64,000 nt of DNA, taken from assembly GCF_030994125.1 (NCBI RefSeq), contig NZ_CP099918.1:682001-746000 (forward strand), in the 5' to 3' direction. This DNA comes from Pseudoalteromonas xiamenensis. GTDB lineage: Bacteria > Pseudomonadota > Gammaproteobacteria > Enterobacterales > Alteromonadaceae. Both the position numbers and the translations under genes were made by a program. Positions 1 through 9,166 of this stretch are shown piece after piece. How positions within the stretch are numbered: position 1 is the first letter of the stretch; each line of letters begins with the position of its first letter. The notes beneath the pieces are model-generated. The model saw only the letters and a list, made by a program, of their open reading frames with translations. It ran no database searches and had not been told where the DNA came from.

Positions 1-413
1 AGTCTTGGGCAATTATGGGACCTCATAATGGCTTCGAACATTCACTAGAGCAACTGCAAGAAGAATTTGGTTTTTACTTTGTCGTTTTACCTGCGAAGAA
101 CATAGCAAAATACGCCAAACTGGTTGAAAAACATAGCGGTTCAAAGATTACATACGGAGCCATAAGATACTCTGAAAATCCTAAAGAGCGCTCATTGACT
201 GTTAAAGATACCAAATTTAGTTACCAAAAAGAGTTTAGGTTTTATACGGGTCAATGTGCTAAAGATTAACTAACCGATATGTATTTCACAATTCCTGAAT
301 TAAACACGATGCTTTTAGATGCTAAGTCTCTCAAACTAACTTCACCCAATGGAGATATAAGATACTGTTCAGTGGGTAATAGAGGCGTATTAACTATCAA
401 TAGTACTCTTTAA
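1..413 (+). pseudogene. 3' end of an unidentified gene, interrupted by an in-frame TAA
   Basis: The reading frame is open from the left window edge, so the true start lies outside. It runs to a TAA at 267-269, then stays open in the same frame to a second TAA at 411-413. The part after the first stop reads like protein: an amphipathic stretch with FTIPELNTMLLDAKSL, then a tail containing GDIRYCSV. A single G-to-T change of a GAA codon (…AKDELTDM…) would explain the internal stop. I do not recognise the family; the segment around FSYQKEFRFY resembles the C-terminal part of small phage-defence or DUF proteins only in general style. An ORF could be called from ATG 15 to 269, but no ribosome binding site supports that start. 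Read as a nonsense-interrupted gene, or less likely as a normal end followed by coincidental open frame. Confidence 0.5.
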
Positions 414-902
414 ACACTGTTAAAAATGATTTAAACCCGATTAAAAATGGCGAAAAGTGATCTAATTCTAAACGTCTTTCGATCAATAATGATCTCGAAT
501 TGAAAGGGTTTGATAGGTTTTTGTCTAAAATCATCTGTCTTTTAACATTTGGAAGGGAAAGCACTAAATTTTAACGACACCTTGATTTTCTAGGCCTGCG
601 AAGGTTCGACCATTCGATTTTTCAAATATCCCCAAATCTAAAAATGAACGACCCCTTACATATAAAACAGTATAGCGACAGAAATTCTTTTAATTGCTAA
701 ACATCACCAGAACAAAAAATCTCAAAGTGCCGCGAAATCTCAACTTAAATGGCGATGATCAAATCAAAGGCGTGAGCAGAAAACCCACAACACATTATTT
801 AACATAACGTAATTTATCGGCATTTACTAATTTATCATTAGCAATGTCCAATACTAGGCAGTATCGGACATTATGGTGTTTTAATCTGATTAGCATTGAG
901 GC
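414..902. other. Gene-free stretch
   Basis: No convincing reading frame is visible on either strand in these 489 bases. The left part is AT-rich with a repeated TTAAAAATG word. The only clear structure is the inverted repeat at 843-872. I see no integrase, transposase end or tRNA here. Confidence 0.6.
843..872. repeat. Imperfect inverted repeat (hairpin) 3' of the DUF547 gene
   Basis: AATGTCC (843-849) pairs with GGACATT (866-872), and ATACT (851-855) with AGTAT (860-864), with one mismatch between the arms and a four-base AGGC loop. It lies about 30 bases past the stop of the minus-strand DUF547 gene, so it may end that transcript, but neither strand has the T-run expected of an intrinsic terminator. 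Confidence 0.5.
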
Positions 903-2006
903 TTATAACTTACTGGCTTTCACTTTAAACGATTCCAATAATTCTTTGGGTACACGTTTAAATTGAGCACCTAGATGTACTTTATTCGCGGATGAAGTTT
1001 GGTGGTCGTTCAATACGACGTCTGGATAACTCTCGTTCTTCCAACTTTTGAGTCTGTCGAATAGCTCATTGATCTTTTTGCTTTGCATTGAATCAAAGCT
1101 TGAATATTGCGATTCAAACTCGGCAATTTCATAGTTAGCGTTATCAAAAGTTATCACTGAGGCACTACGAATGTTGTAGCGAATATCATTTCTCGCGTAG
1201 TCGATAAGATGTGTACGAAACTTTTCTGGTTCATTGTCGAACACGTCCATCGTACTTTGGTAATATTCAGCCACTTGAATATCACCTTTTTCCCCAAACC
1301 ATAAACCACGATTGGAGTTAATGAACTCTCTAGCAAGATAACTTAGCTGTGAATATACGTTATCTTTAGTAAAAGCTTTTGACGTTAACGATGGACTTCC
1401 TACATTGCCCTGATAAAAACCGTAGATAACGACTGGGTTCTTAAATTTGTCTAAGACAATCTTATACTTAATGTCGTTAAGGGACAGTCGCGTATTACGA
1501 TGCTTGATAAATTTTTTGTTGAGGAACGTCGTTCTCTCGGAGATCTCATCTTTTAAATCTGTGATTGGGTAAATCTTAATAAGTTGCTCAAGCATACTGA
1601 CATTATAAAGGTTCAGCCAATACGCAAGCTGTTCTGCGGGAGGTAGTTCTGAAATTTCAATCTGTTCACTAACATGCTCTAAACTTTCTCGCACTTTAGG
1701 GAACGCAGAGGCTAAACGTGAAGCGCTTACTTCTTTGAATAAGAAGCGATTTGCTTCAATCACGGACGTTCGGTTGATTCGATAACGGATATGAGTGCCA
1801 GTGGACCAATTACTTTTTCGCGCATTAAGTCCCCTCTTTTTAGTTATTCCTACATTCACTACGGAGACCGCAAGAATATCGTCAATATCTTTATAATTTA
1901 GCGAAGGAACCTGATTGAAAGAGACTCGGTCATTGGAAACTGCCACGTGTGATATCGATAGCAAACAAACGAATAAAAACTTTATGAGCCAAAAAGACTT
2001 CATCAT
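903..2006 (-). CDS. DUF547 domain protein, exported
   Basis: Protein of 367 residues from the proposed start. It begins MMKSFWLIKF and has a hydrophobic segment ending near HVAVSND, a probable Sec signal peptide. The block LPPAEQLAYWLNLYN followed by a YPITDLKDE region is the hallmark of DUF547, a family of unknown function common in marine gammaproteobacteria. The open frame extends 25 codons upstream to 2081, but that part looks unlike a signal sequence; the ATG pair at 2001-2006 has AAGGA about 13 bases upstream. The gene stands alone, followed by a hairpin. Function unknown; the periplasmic location is inferred from the signal peptide. Confidence 0.75.
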   Translation of the reverse strand: MMKSFWLIKFLFVCLLSISHVAVSNDRVSFNQVPSLNYKDIDDILAVSVVNVGITKKRGLNARKSNWSTGTHIRYRINRTSVIEANRFLFKEVSASRLASAFPKVRESLEHVSEQIEISELPPAEQLAYWLNLYNVSMLEQLIKIYPITDLKDEISERTTFLNKKFIKHRNTRLSLNDIKYKIVLDKFKNPVVIYGFYQGNVGSPSLTSKAFTKDNVYSQLSYLAREFINSNRGLWFGEKGDIQVAEYYQSTMDVFDNEPEKFRTHLIDYARNDIRYNIRSASVITFDNANYEIAEFESQYSSFDSMQSKKINELFDRLKSWKNESYPDVVLNDHQTSSANKVHLGAQFKRVPKELLESFKVKASKL

Positions 2007-2144
2007 AAATACACCGTCATCCTTGATACTTCTTTCAATCGATTTAACAACCGTCGAAATAATATAGGATGACGTGTCCAAAATTGCAACAAAGCGCCAA
2101 ACTTTGTTTAATAAACCTTAAAACTGAACATTAGTTGACCGTTT

Positions 2145-2654
2145 CTACGCCTTAAACCAATATTTATCAAATAAGTTTGGATAAGTCCCCTTCAATGCTT
2201 TTTTGTTATTCTTGAATTTTTTACCTGTGACAGGAACGTTAACGACATTAAAATGGACTAACTCATCCTGATTTTTCTCTTCATAAAGCAAACCTGCTAC
2301 TAAATCCATTTCGTCAATGTACGGATATGGTAACTCGTCTTTAAGTGGAACATCTGAAAGCGAGGCGATTGAATCAGGCGTATTCTTAAAAGAATCAAAG
2401 ACCTCTTTTCCTTTACTTATAACCCAATTACAAAAGTCTAGGTAATCGTATTCAGAGTTACACCCACACATAACGTATGCAGCTCCCCAACACGACCAAT
2501 CCCAAAGCTGCTTAAGTTGGCGGCTGTATATTTCGTCAAAAGCTTGTAAATCCTCGTTCGAGAGTAAATCTAATCGGCTTTTTAAAACGGCATTTACTTC
2601 TGTAGGCGCGGTGTTCTCAACGGTAACAAGAGACCAGAAAGTTTCAATATTCAT
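2145..2654 (-). CDS. DUF4240 domain protein
   Basis: Cytoplasmic protein of 169 residues. The N-terminal MNIETFWSLV, a central LWDWSCWGAAYVMCG block and the following YDYLDFCNWVISKGKEVF are characteristic of DUF4240, a family of unknown function seen as stand-alone proteins in many bacteria. The C-terminal third (about 110-169) is not recognisable. No signal peptide or membrane segment is present. It lies between the DUF547 gene and asd with its own gaps on both sides, so it is probably monocistronic. No good Shine-Dalgarno is visible upstream of the ATG at 2654. Confidence 0.7.
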   Translation of the reverse strand: MNIETFWSLVTVENTAPTEVNAVLKSRLDLLSNEDLQAFDEIYSRQLKQLWDWSCWGAAYVMCGCNSEYDYLDFCNWVISKGKEVFDSFKNTPDSIASLSDVPLKDELPYPYIDEMDLVAGLLYEEKNQDELVHFNVVNVPVTGKKFKNNKKALKGTYPNLFDKYWFKA

Positions 2655-2714
2655 GTTTGTAGAAAGGAAGCTTTAATATTGCCTGCATATTACCACAGGA
2701 CATGAAACAGGTAA

Positions 2715-2740
2715 TAAAAAAGCGAGCTTTACGCTCGCCT
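2715..2740 (-). terminator. Intrinsic terminator of asd
   Basis: On the minus strand GCGAGC (2738-2733) and GCTCGC (2727-2722) form a six-pair stem with a GTAAA loop, followed by a run of T (plus-strand A-run 2715-2721). It starts four bases after the asd stop codon. Confidence 0.85.
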
Positions 2741-2743
2741 TTA

Positions 2744-3853
2744 TTAGCCAGTGATAATTCTAAGCATACGTCTCAGGGGTTCTGCGGCTCCCCAAAGTAG
2801 CTGATCACCAACTGTAAACGCAGAAATGTATTCTGGCCCCATTGCAAGCTTACGAATACGACCGATTGGAATCGACAACGTGCCAGTAACCTTTACAGGT
2901 GTTAAGTCTGTCGAAGAAAGGCCTCTGTCGTTAGGAATAACTTTAACCCACTGATTATGTGAGGCTAAAATTGATTCAATCTCTTTAACGGAAATATCTT
3001 CTTTTAACTTAATCGTAAGCGCTTGTGAGTGGCAGCGCATAGCGCCAATACGAACGCACAGGCCGTCGACAGGAATTGGGCTTTTGCTTGAACCAAGAAT
3101 TTTGTTCGCTTCAACTTGTGCTTTCCATTCTTCTTTACTTTGACCGGAATCCATTGGCACATCAATCCATGGGATCAAGCTCCCTGCTAACGGTACACCA
3201 AATTGATCCTTTGGTAACGAGTCCGATTGAAGCTTTTCGCTTACTCGTTTATCAATTTCTAATATCGCACTGTGTGGATTGTCAAGTAGGTCAGCAACCT
3301 CACTATGAATTGCACCCATTTGTGAAATTAATTCACGCATGTTCTTAGCACCTGCACCACTCGCAGCTTGATAGGTCATAGGGCTTACCCACTCGATGAG
3401 ATCGCGTTCGAATAGACCACCTAACGCGAGTAACATAAGCGAAACTGTACAGTTACCGCCCACAAACGTTTTTACGCCCTGCTCTAATCCCTGCTCTATG
3501 ACGTCTTTATTTACTGGGTCGAGCACTATAATGCTGTCATCAGCCATACGAAGTGCGGATGCCGCATCAATCCAATAGCCTTGCCACCCAGATTCTCTTA
3601 GTGCTGGATACACTTCTTTTGTATAATCACCGCCCTGACAGGTAATAACAATATCCATACCGCGTAATGCATCGATGTCGTAGGCATTTAGCAGTGGTTT
3701 TGCCTCGCCTGCAAAATCAGGGCCTAATTGACCTGCTTGTGAGGTGGTGAAAAAGGTTGCGTTAATCTTCGAAAAATCACCTTCTTGCTGCATTCGCTCC
3801 ATCAAAACAGAGCCAACCATACCACGCCAACCTACAAGTCCTACTTTATTCAT
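2744..3853 (-). CDS. asd: Aspartate-semialdehyde dehydrogenase
   Basis: Catalyses the NADPH-dependent reduction of aspartyl phosphate to aspartate semialdehyde, the branch point to lysine/diaminopimelate, threonine and methionine. The 369-residue length matches the gammaproteobacterial Asd form. The N-terminal [15 protein letters not shown] is the nucleotide-binding loop, the active-site cysteine sits in GGNCTVS (about residues 131-137), and [11 protein letters not shown] and the late HSQALTIKL are conserved substrate-binding regions. AAGG lies about 10 bases before the ATG. Single gene with its own terminator. Essential for cell-wall diaminopimelate in most Gram-negatives. Confidence 0.97.
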   Translation of the reverse strand: MNKVGLVGWRGMVGSVLMERMQQEGDFSKINATFFTTSQAGQLGPDFAGEAKPLLNAYDIDALRGMDIVITCQGGDYTKEVYPALRESGWQGYWIDAASALRMADDSIIVLDPVNKDVIEQGLEQGVKTFVGGNCTVSLMLLALGGLFERDLIEWVSPMTYQAASGAGAKNMRELISQMGAIHSEVADLLDNPHSAILEIDKRVSEKLQSDSLPKDQFGVPLAGSLIPWIDVPMDSGQSKEEWKAQVEANKILGSSKSPIPVDGLCVRIGAMRCHSQALTIKLKEDISVKEIESILASHNQWVKVIPNDRGLSSTDLTPVKVTGTLSIPIGRIRKLAMGPEYISAFTVGDQLLWGAAEPLRRMLRIITG

Positions 3854-4131
3854 TTTTAGCTACCTTTAAGAAAATTAAAACCAATTTTTATTGCGTGAGT
3901 TTTAATTGTGAGGAGCTAAACATATCACCCATGTACCCAACACACTAGACGTATTCGTTATATATAAGTTTTTTTCAAGTTCGAAATACGTTCGACTAGA
4001 CAAGCGTTTTCCTTGCGCATAGTTCAATGAAGAAGTTTCCACGATCGCTGCGAATCCATGCGGTTGGAACTCAGCACAAATGACATAATCAATGTGGCAT
4101 TTTCAACAATAAAAATAATGCCATAATCATA
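3854..4131. other. Upstream region of asd; no gene seen
   Basis: This stretch between asd and the receptor-gene terminator holds no convincing ORF. On the minus strand there are AT-rich boxes such as TATAAC near 3959-3964 that could be part of the asd promoter, but the matching -35 is poor, so I do not call one. No lysine or other riboswitch fold was recognised. Confidence 0.4.
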
Positions 4132-4158
4132 AACAAAAAACCCCGCAGAGCGGGGTTT
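4132..4158 (-). terminator. Terminator of the TonB-dependent receptor gene
   Basis: A strong stem, AAACCCCGC and GCGGGGTTT around a three-base loop, continues on the minus strand into a T-run (plus-strand A-run 4132-4140). It lies about 46 bases beyond the receptor stop. Confidence 0.85.
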
Positions 4159-4204
4159 GGATACAACATGTAAAGGTTGTTCGCAAATTAGCAAAACGCT
4201 AATT

Positions 4205-6919
4205 TTAGAACTCGATGGCTACGTCAAGACTGAGTGATTGAGCCATTTCTTTTGTTCTGATCACTACATCGTTTTGTTGAACTTCAAAATCTTGACCTAG
4301 TAAATTCTTAACTTTAAACGTTACCGTTGTACTAAAGTTTGGATAGTAAGTATATACCATATCTAAAGAATTAATAGGTTGTTCATACGCATCGTCAAAT
4401 CCATTCACGCCAGCGGCCAAAATACGGTCACCGAATACGTTATAGATTAAAGATCCTTGATGGTTACCATCATGTGAATCGTAATTGAGCTGGAAGTTCG
4501 CTACGTATTTTGAATGACCACTCATACGACGTTTAAGATTTGTTAAATCGCCTTGGTTTTCTTTCAAAATTTCGACTTCAGAATCACTCACTGTTAAGTT
4601 ACCTGAAGTAAAGAACGCACCGCCTAAGAAGTCAGGGGTAACTTCCACTAGCCATTCAGCTTCCACACCGTAAACTGTCGCGCTGTTCGCGTTTTCATAT
4701 TGCAGTGTAAAACGGCCATCCGTTTCATTGAGTTTTGCTTCAATTGGTAGAGCGATATCTTTGTAGAACGCGCCTACAGAGAAGTTATCGCCGCCATCGA
4801 AGTAAAATTCAACGCGAGCATCATAGTTATCGAGCTCACTCGATTTTAAGAATGGGTTACCAATTGTACGATAATCCGTTAACGGATCTTGGAACTGTAC
4901 AGCGGTTAACTCACGTAGATCTGGACGAACAACAGTTTGACCATAACCCAGACGAACTTGGTAGCCTTCTTGCGAATAAGTCATCGACAAAGAGCCAAAG
5001 TAATCGTCTTGCATGATTGTGGCTTCTTTAATCGCTTCAGCACTCAATTTATCTTGCAAAAGGCTTGGATCAAACGCTGAACGAGAAAACGCAAGAGCAA
5101 CTTGACGGAAATCTTCATAACGAACACCGCCACTCAAGCGCCAAGATTTAGCGAATGAATAATCGAACTGACCATAATAAGCATCGATCTTTTGTGCAGC
5201 TAGATAATCGTCCGCGATGGGTTCTTGGAACAACAACTCAACGTCAGTCGCATCAATCGTGGCGTCATCTTTAAAATACGAGCCAATCTTTAACGCGTCA
5301 GCTTCACTTGATGCAAACTCTAGTTGCTGTGTTTGCGCGAAACGAGTATTAAAGAAATCGGTACGATATTCACGAGTCTTGTCAATGAAGTAACCACCAG
5401 CTTTAAGTTCAAGCTCATCACCGTCAAAGTAGAACGCTTTGCTTGTGTTCCACCCGTAGTTTTCAACATTGTCTTCCATATCAACGAAGCGATACAGGAA
5501 TGGATTACCACCTAGCGATCCATTGTAATACGTGCTGTCATACTTTCCATCTACGTAGCGATCACGTACCGTAATTTCTAGTTCGCCTGGAATTTCCGTC
5601 GCAGCCGTTGAGTCGGTATACTGCCAATCAAACCCAACGCCCTCAAGAAGACCCCAAGTTAAATTATGTGTACCTTTAACTTGCAAAATGTCTAATTCAC
5701 GTTGTTCAAAAGATACAAGTTGCTTACGTTGAACCTGACCATCTGCAATACTTAAAGACTTAGACACTTCTTGGTAGATACCAACTGAAGCTTCATCTTC
5801 TGTATCACGAAGTTTCATGTAGCTCACGCCAACTTCATGTCCGTCAAGCTTGTAACCTACGTTAATCGCAGCATTTACTTTAACGTTATGTTTCGTGACA
5901 CGTTTTTCATCTTCAGCACGGTAACATTTAGAGCGGTCGTCAGCACAAATGTCTTTAACGTCGACAGCGGCAAGTACGGCACCAAATTCCTTGCTGTTTG
6001 ACCATTCGTTATCATACGAAACAGACGCTAGAAAACCAAGTGAACCATCAAAACCGAATACGTTATCGTAGCGGTCGCCATAGATTATCTTGCCACCAAG
6101 ATCTGGGTCTAAAGACTCTTCTGTAAGCGCGTAATCTCTTGGTAATTGCTTGAACAAGAATTTGTTTGTCGCAGCGGCTTCGTCCTGAGAAATGGTACGG
6201 TTGAACAGCAGACCATCTACTTCACGGATATTACGGATCGAAATGTCCGTGCTACCTTTGATGTAATGTGACAATGACTGCCTAAGTGCAGTTGTCATCG
6301 CACGCGTGCCATCGTCTTTACCTAACCAATCGTCGCTACCGCCTTCATAGGTTAGACCATTACTCATTTTATCGTTTACGCCAGTACCTAATTCAACTTT
6401 AAAAATACGCTCATTAGGCAAGCTTTTCGTACGAATGTTTACGTCACCGCCACCAAATGCAGCAGGCATATTTGGCGAATACGCTTTTTGTACTGATAAC
6501 GATTCAATAATGTTTGTTGGGAAAATATCAAGTGGAATGACGTTACGCGTCAAGTCTGGACTTGGTACTGATGCGCCATTTAAGCGAACACTCGAATATC
6601 GCTCACCTAAACCACGAACATAAATAAACTTGTCGTTTACAAGTGTTAGACCTGTTACACGACGAAGTGCAGATGCAGCGTCGCTATCACCCGTACGAGA
6701 AATTTGCTCTGCACCCATGATGTCTGCAACGAATGCTTGGTTTTTACGCTCTTCAATTACCGCGCTTGCTGAACCTTTTAGTCGGTTGCCAACAGCAACA
6801 ACTTCTTCGATTTCAGCTTGATCGTTCTCTGCTGCAAATGTTTGAACTGAAAGTGGAGCGAGGAGCGATAGCAAAGAAACGGTAAGAACGTTCTTTTTAA
6901 ACTGCTTGATTGGTTTCAT
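4205..6919 (-). CDS. TonB-dependent outer-membrane receptor
   Basis: Protein of 904 residues. A signal peptide (about 1-29, ending TFAAEN) is followed by EIEEVVAVGNR, a probable TonB box, and then the plug domain (about 60-190) with YVRGLGERYSSVRLNG and the GGGDVNIRTK plug end. The rest is a 22-strand barrel rich in aromatic and Asp/Gly turns, ending in VAIEF with the terminal Phe typical of barrel insertion. There is no N-terminal carboxypeptidase-like domain and no signalling extension. GAGG lies 8 bases before the ATG. The gene follows the beta-helix lipoprotein gene on the same strand and sits close to a complete TonB2 motor, so it probably works with both. The substrate cannot be read from sequence: metal chelates, glycans and phosphate or peptide compounds are all possible. 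Confidence 0.9.
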   Translation of the reverse strand: MKPIKQFKKNVLTVSLLSLLAPLSVQTFAAENDQAEIEEVVAVGNRLKGSASAVIEERKNQAFVADIMGAEQISRTGDSDAASALRRVTGLTLVNDKFIYVRGLGERYSSVRLNGASVPSPDLTRNVIPLDIFPTNIIESLSVQKAYSPNMPAAFGGGDVNIRTKSLPNERIFKVELGTGVNDKMSNGLTYEGGSDDWLGKDDGTRAMTTALRQSLSHYIKGSTDISIRNIREVDGLLFNRTISQDEAAATNKFLFKQLPRDYALTEESLDPDLGGKIIYGDRYDNVFGFDGSLGFLASVSYDNEWSNSKEFGAVLAAVDVKDICADDRSKCYRAEDEKRVTKHNVKVNAAINVGYKLDGHEVGVSYMKLRDTEDEASVGIYQEVSKSLSIADGQVQRKQLVSFEQRELDILQVKGTHNLTWGLLEGVGFDWQYTDSTAATEIPGELEITVRDRYVDGKYDSTYYNGSLGGNPFLYRFVDMEDNVENYGWNTSKAFYFDGDELELKAGGYFIDKTREYRTDFFNTRFAQTQQLEFASSEADALKIGSYFKDDATIDATDVELLFQEPIADDYLAAQKIDAYYGQFDYSFAKSWRLSGGVRYEDFRQVALAFSRSAFDPSLLQDKLSAEAIKEATIMQDDYFGSLSMTYSQEGYQVRLGYGQTVVRPDLRELTAVQFQDPLTDYRTIGNPFLKSSELDNYDARVEFYFDGGDNFSVGAFYKDIALPIEAKLNETDGRFTLQYENANSATVYGVEAEWLVEVTPDFLGGAFFTSGNLTVSDSEVEILKENQGDLTNLKRRMSGHSKYVANFQLNYDSHDGNHQGSLIYNVFGDRILAAGVNGFDDAYEQPINSLDMVYTYYPNFSTTVTFKVKNLLGQDFEVQQNDVVIRTKEMAQSLSLDVAIEF

Positions 6920-6954
6920 CTTTCTATCCTCTAAACCAGATTAAGTGTGAGTAA

Positions 6955-6973
6955 GGCGCAACTTGAGTGCGCC
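6955..6973. repeat. Intercistronic hairpin between lipoprotein and receptor genes
   Basis: GGCGCA (6955-6960) and TGCGCC (6968-6973) form a six-pair stem with a 7-base loop. The T7 run lies on the plus-strand side, so it looks like a terminator for antisense transcription. On the minus strand, where both genes are read, the stem lacks a following T-run. It may protect the 3' end of the lipoprotein message or lower readthrough into the receptor gene. Confidence 0.55.
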
Positions 6974-6995
6974 TTTTTTTGACTTTTGGTCTAGA

Positions 6996-8615
6996 TTAGT
7001 TAGCGCGAGCCATTGACGCCGCAACGAAGTCAGCCCACTCGCCTTCTTCGCCTTCACCGATAGCACCGATGTAGCTAACGTCAGTGAAGAAGCTGTCACC
7101 AGCAGAAGCTGCTTGAACAGGTACTACGTTACCGTCTTTGTCAGTGATAGTGCCTTTTGTAGATACGCCATCAGCTGCTAATACGTTAGAGAAGTCAGCA
7201 AAACCGATTAGGTGGTTGTTTGCGCCAGCATTGAACCATGTTTCATAGTTGAAGCTAGCAAGTGAACCTTCTAATGGAACTTTGATAGTTTCGAAGTTCA
7301 AGCCACAAGCAAATACTGAGCTTGTGAAAGAGATGTCACCAGCAACTGCGTTTGCATGTACACCAGCTGCGCCTGATAGGTCATCACCGTTGAATAGGTC
7401 AAGACACGCCGCGCCTGCATCTGTCGAAGAGTCAACGAAAAGCATATTAAGAAGTTTCGCTTTGCCCCACTCTTTCATTTCCATACCCGCACCAGTACGA
7501 CGACCTTCCGCACCTTGTTTACCAGTAGATACTACCGTTGCGTTAGCGATAGTTGGGAATGATACTGACGTTGCTTTACCCTGACCGTCAGCAGTCAATG
7601 GATCTTTCTTAGCACCATCAGTTTCAAAACCGTGGTTACCATATTGCTTAGATTGAACTAGGATAAATTGACCTTTACCTTGCCAACCTGTATCCCAGTC
7701 AATACCGTCATCCGCGCTTTCTGTGATTACGATGTGCTTAATGTTTACGTTACCACCGAAAATTTCGATACCGTCATCGAAACCGTTATGAACGTGAACG
7801 TAATCAACTGTTGTACCTGAACCTACGGCGTTAAGTGTTAAACCGTTTAGCTCATCGCCTTCAACACCGAAGCCTGCGTATTTGATTACAACGTGCTTTA
7901 ACACACCGCTGTTATCACCTGCATTGTTACCACCGTAATGAGAAACGATGCCTTCTGCTTTAATGTTACATAGGTCGTTTTGCGCAGCTTCTAATGTACA
8001 TTCGATATTTGGAGCGCGGCCGTTCACTTGCACGCCACCCCAGTCACCGATCTGTGCAGTTGTCGTATCGTCGCCATCAATTTCTGAAATACTTGTGAAC
8101 GTAATTGGCTTGCCAGTTTCACCTTGAGCAAGGATTTTAGCGCCACGAGCTACGCGAACGAAACTTTCTGGTTTAGTAAATGCGATTGTTGCACCAGCTT
8201 CAATTGTAAGCGTTGGACCGTTAGCATCAATTACACCACCTTTAGATGTATCAACGTCTTTACCGATGAATAGAGCACCTTCGAAAATGTGCGCGCCACC
8301 GTTTTTAAGTGCTGGAATAAGGAAAGAAGTCGTTAAATCTTTAGCATTACTTGCGAAAGCCTGACTGTATACGCAGTTTTTGTTATTTTCGTCAGGAGTA
8401 CCTTCGAATGTTGAACCATCTTGTGTATAAGACGCACACTTGATCGCTACTGGAGTTGTCGGTTCAGTTGGGTCTGTTGGCGTAGTAGGGTTTTTTACAG
8501 AATTATCAACACTGTTGTCGATGTTAGTAGGTGTAACATTGATATCACCACCACAACCTGCAAGTACTAATGCCGAAGCAACTAAGCTTACTTTAAATAA
8601 CCCAGAAAGTTTCAT
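6996..8615 (-). CDS. Surface-type lipoprotein with right-handed beta-helix
   Basis: Protein of 539 residues. MKLSGLFKVSLVASALVLAGC is a lipoprotein signal with a LAGC lipobox; the residues after Cys are GGD, with no Asp at +2, so outer-membrane sorting is expected. A Thr/Pro-rich linker (TDPTEPTTP) follows, then repeated GGV/GGN/GIE units with Gly-Asp turns, such as LTIEAGATIAF, IGDWGGVQVNG and DDGIEIFGGNVNI, typical of a right-handed parallel beta-helix. The open frame continues to a TTG at 8627, but GGAG sits 6 bases upstream of the ATG at 8615, which fixes the start. The receptor gene follows after 76 bases. Probably a cell-surface partner of that receptor; enzymatic activity is not evident. 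Confidence 0.8.
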   Translation of the reverse strand: MKLSGLFKVSLVASALVLAGCGGDINVTPTNIDNSVDNSVKNPTTPTDPTEPTTPVAIKCASYTQDGSTFEGTPDENNKNCVYSQAFASNAKDLTTSFLIPALKNGGAHIFEGALFIGKDVDTSKGGVIDANGPTLTIEAGATIAFTKPESFVRVARGAKILAQGETGKPITFTSISEIDGDDTTTAQIGDWGGVQVNGRAPNIECTLEAAQNDLCNIKAEGIVSHYGGNNAGDNSGVLKHVVIKYAGFGVEGDELNGLTLNAVGSGTTVDYVHVHNGFDDGIEIFGGNVNIKHIVITESADDGIDWDTGWQGKGQFILVQSKQYGNHGFETDGAKKDPLTADGQGKATSVSFPTIANATVVSTGKQGAEGRRTGAGMEMKEWGKAKLLNMLFVDSSTDAGAACLDLFNGDDLSGAAGVHANAVAGDISFTSSVFACGLNFETIKVPLEGSLASFNYETWFNAGANNHLIGFADFSNVLAADGVSTKGTITDKDGNVVPVQAASAGDSFFTDVSYIGAIGEGEEGEWADFVAASMARAN

Positions 8616-8697
8616 TATATTCTCCAAAATGTTTTTAAATATGAGCGTAAATAAAAGCTGCGACTAAGGTAAATGCTGGGTATTACAATTAGGTTAC

Positions 8698-8741
8698 ACT
8701 TTCGCGAAAGTTAAATTACACATGATATTTTTTACTGTTAA
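8698..8741 (-). promoter_or_regulatory. Promoter with palindromic operator for the lipoprotein-receptor operon
   Basis: On the minus strand TTAACA (8741-8736) and TAATTT (8718-8713) are separated by 17 bases and could be the -35 and -10. Immediately downstream, at the expected transcription start, is a perfect 14-bp palindrome ACTTTCGCGAAAGT (8698-8711). This arrangement fits repression by a dimeric regulator. The palindrome is seen directly; the promoter assignment is inference. Confidence 0.45.
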
Positions 8742-8811
8742 TATTTTGGAAACATTTGTACGTAATGATGATGCCGCTTAATTTCAAGCAATTACATAAA
8801 AGGATATTGAA

Positions 8812-9138
8812 ATGAAAGTTAAAACTCTGATTGCATTTGCGGCAATTACTCTGTCACAAACGTCTTTTGCAGCTCATTATTGTAATTCTAAAGTTGAATA
8901 TCTAGCTTCAGAATATAATGGCGTTCGCGCATATACGAATACCAATGGCCATACAAATGACCCAATGTATGTTGCATACAACGATTCTCAATTTTCTTCG
9001 ATCTACGCGAGTCTAGTTCGTGCTCAAAGTAACGGCGATACAGTAAAAATCTATATTTTAGAAGAACAAGATGGTGATGATGCTGCTAGTTGTCGCGATG
9101 GTGTTGTTGACTATATCGGTTCTGTTCATCCACTTTAG
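8812..9138 (+). CDS. Small secreted protein, unknown function
   Basis: Protein of 108 residues with a clear Sec signal peptide (MKVKTLIAFAAITLSQTSFA, cleavage before AHYC), so the mature product is about 88 residues. It is acidic and Tyr-rich, with two cysteines (HYCN and ASCRDG) that could form one disulfide. AAAGGA sits 7-9 bases before the ATG. The next gene, 28 bases downstream, encodes a protein of similar size and layout: a core helix with 'YASLVRAQSNGDTVKIY' here and 'YNYLGLMYNAMQSNKKVVY' there, then a Cys. They look like diverged paralogues. Both lie, opposite in strand, between the receptor/lipoprotein operon and the TonB2 cluster. I do not recognise the family. Confidence 0.75.
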   Translation: MKVKTLIAFAAITLSQTSFAAHYCNSKVEYLASEYNGVRAYTNTNGHTNDPMYVAYNDSQFSSIYASLVRAQSNGDTVKIYILEEQDGDDAASCRDGVVDYIGSVHPL

Positions 9139-9166
9139 TTTTAAATCAGAAAACAAGGACTGAAAA

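Noticed and set aside
843..872. Imperfect palindrome as integron attC site or transposon end
   Set aside because: No conserved attC core, no second copy and no integrase or transposase nearby.
2715..2740. Riboswitch or RNA gene near asd
   Set aside because: Only a plain terminator stem is present downstream and no lysine-riboswitch fold was recognised upstream.
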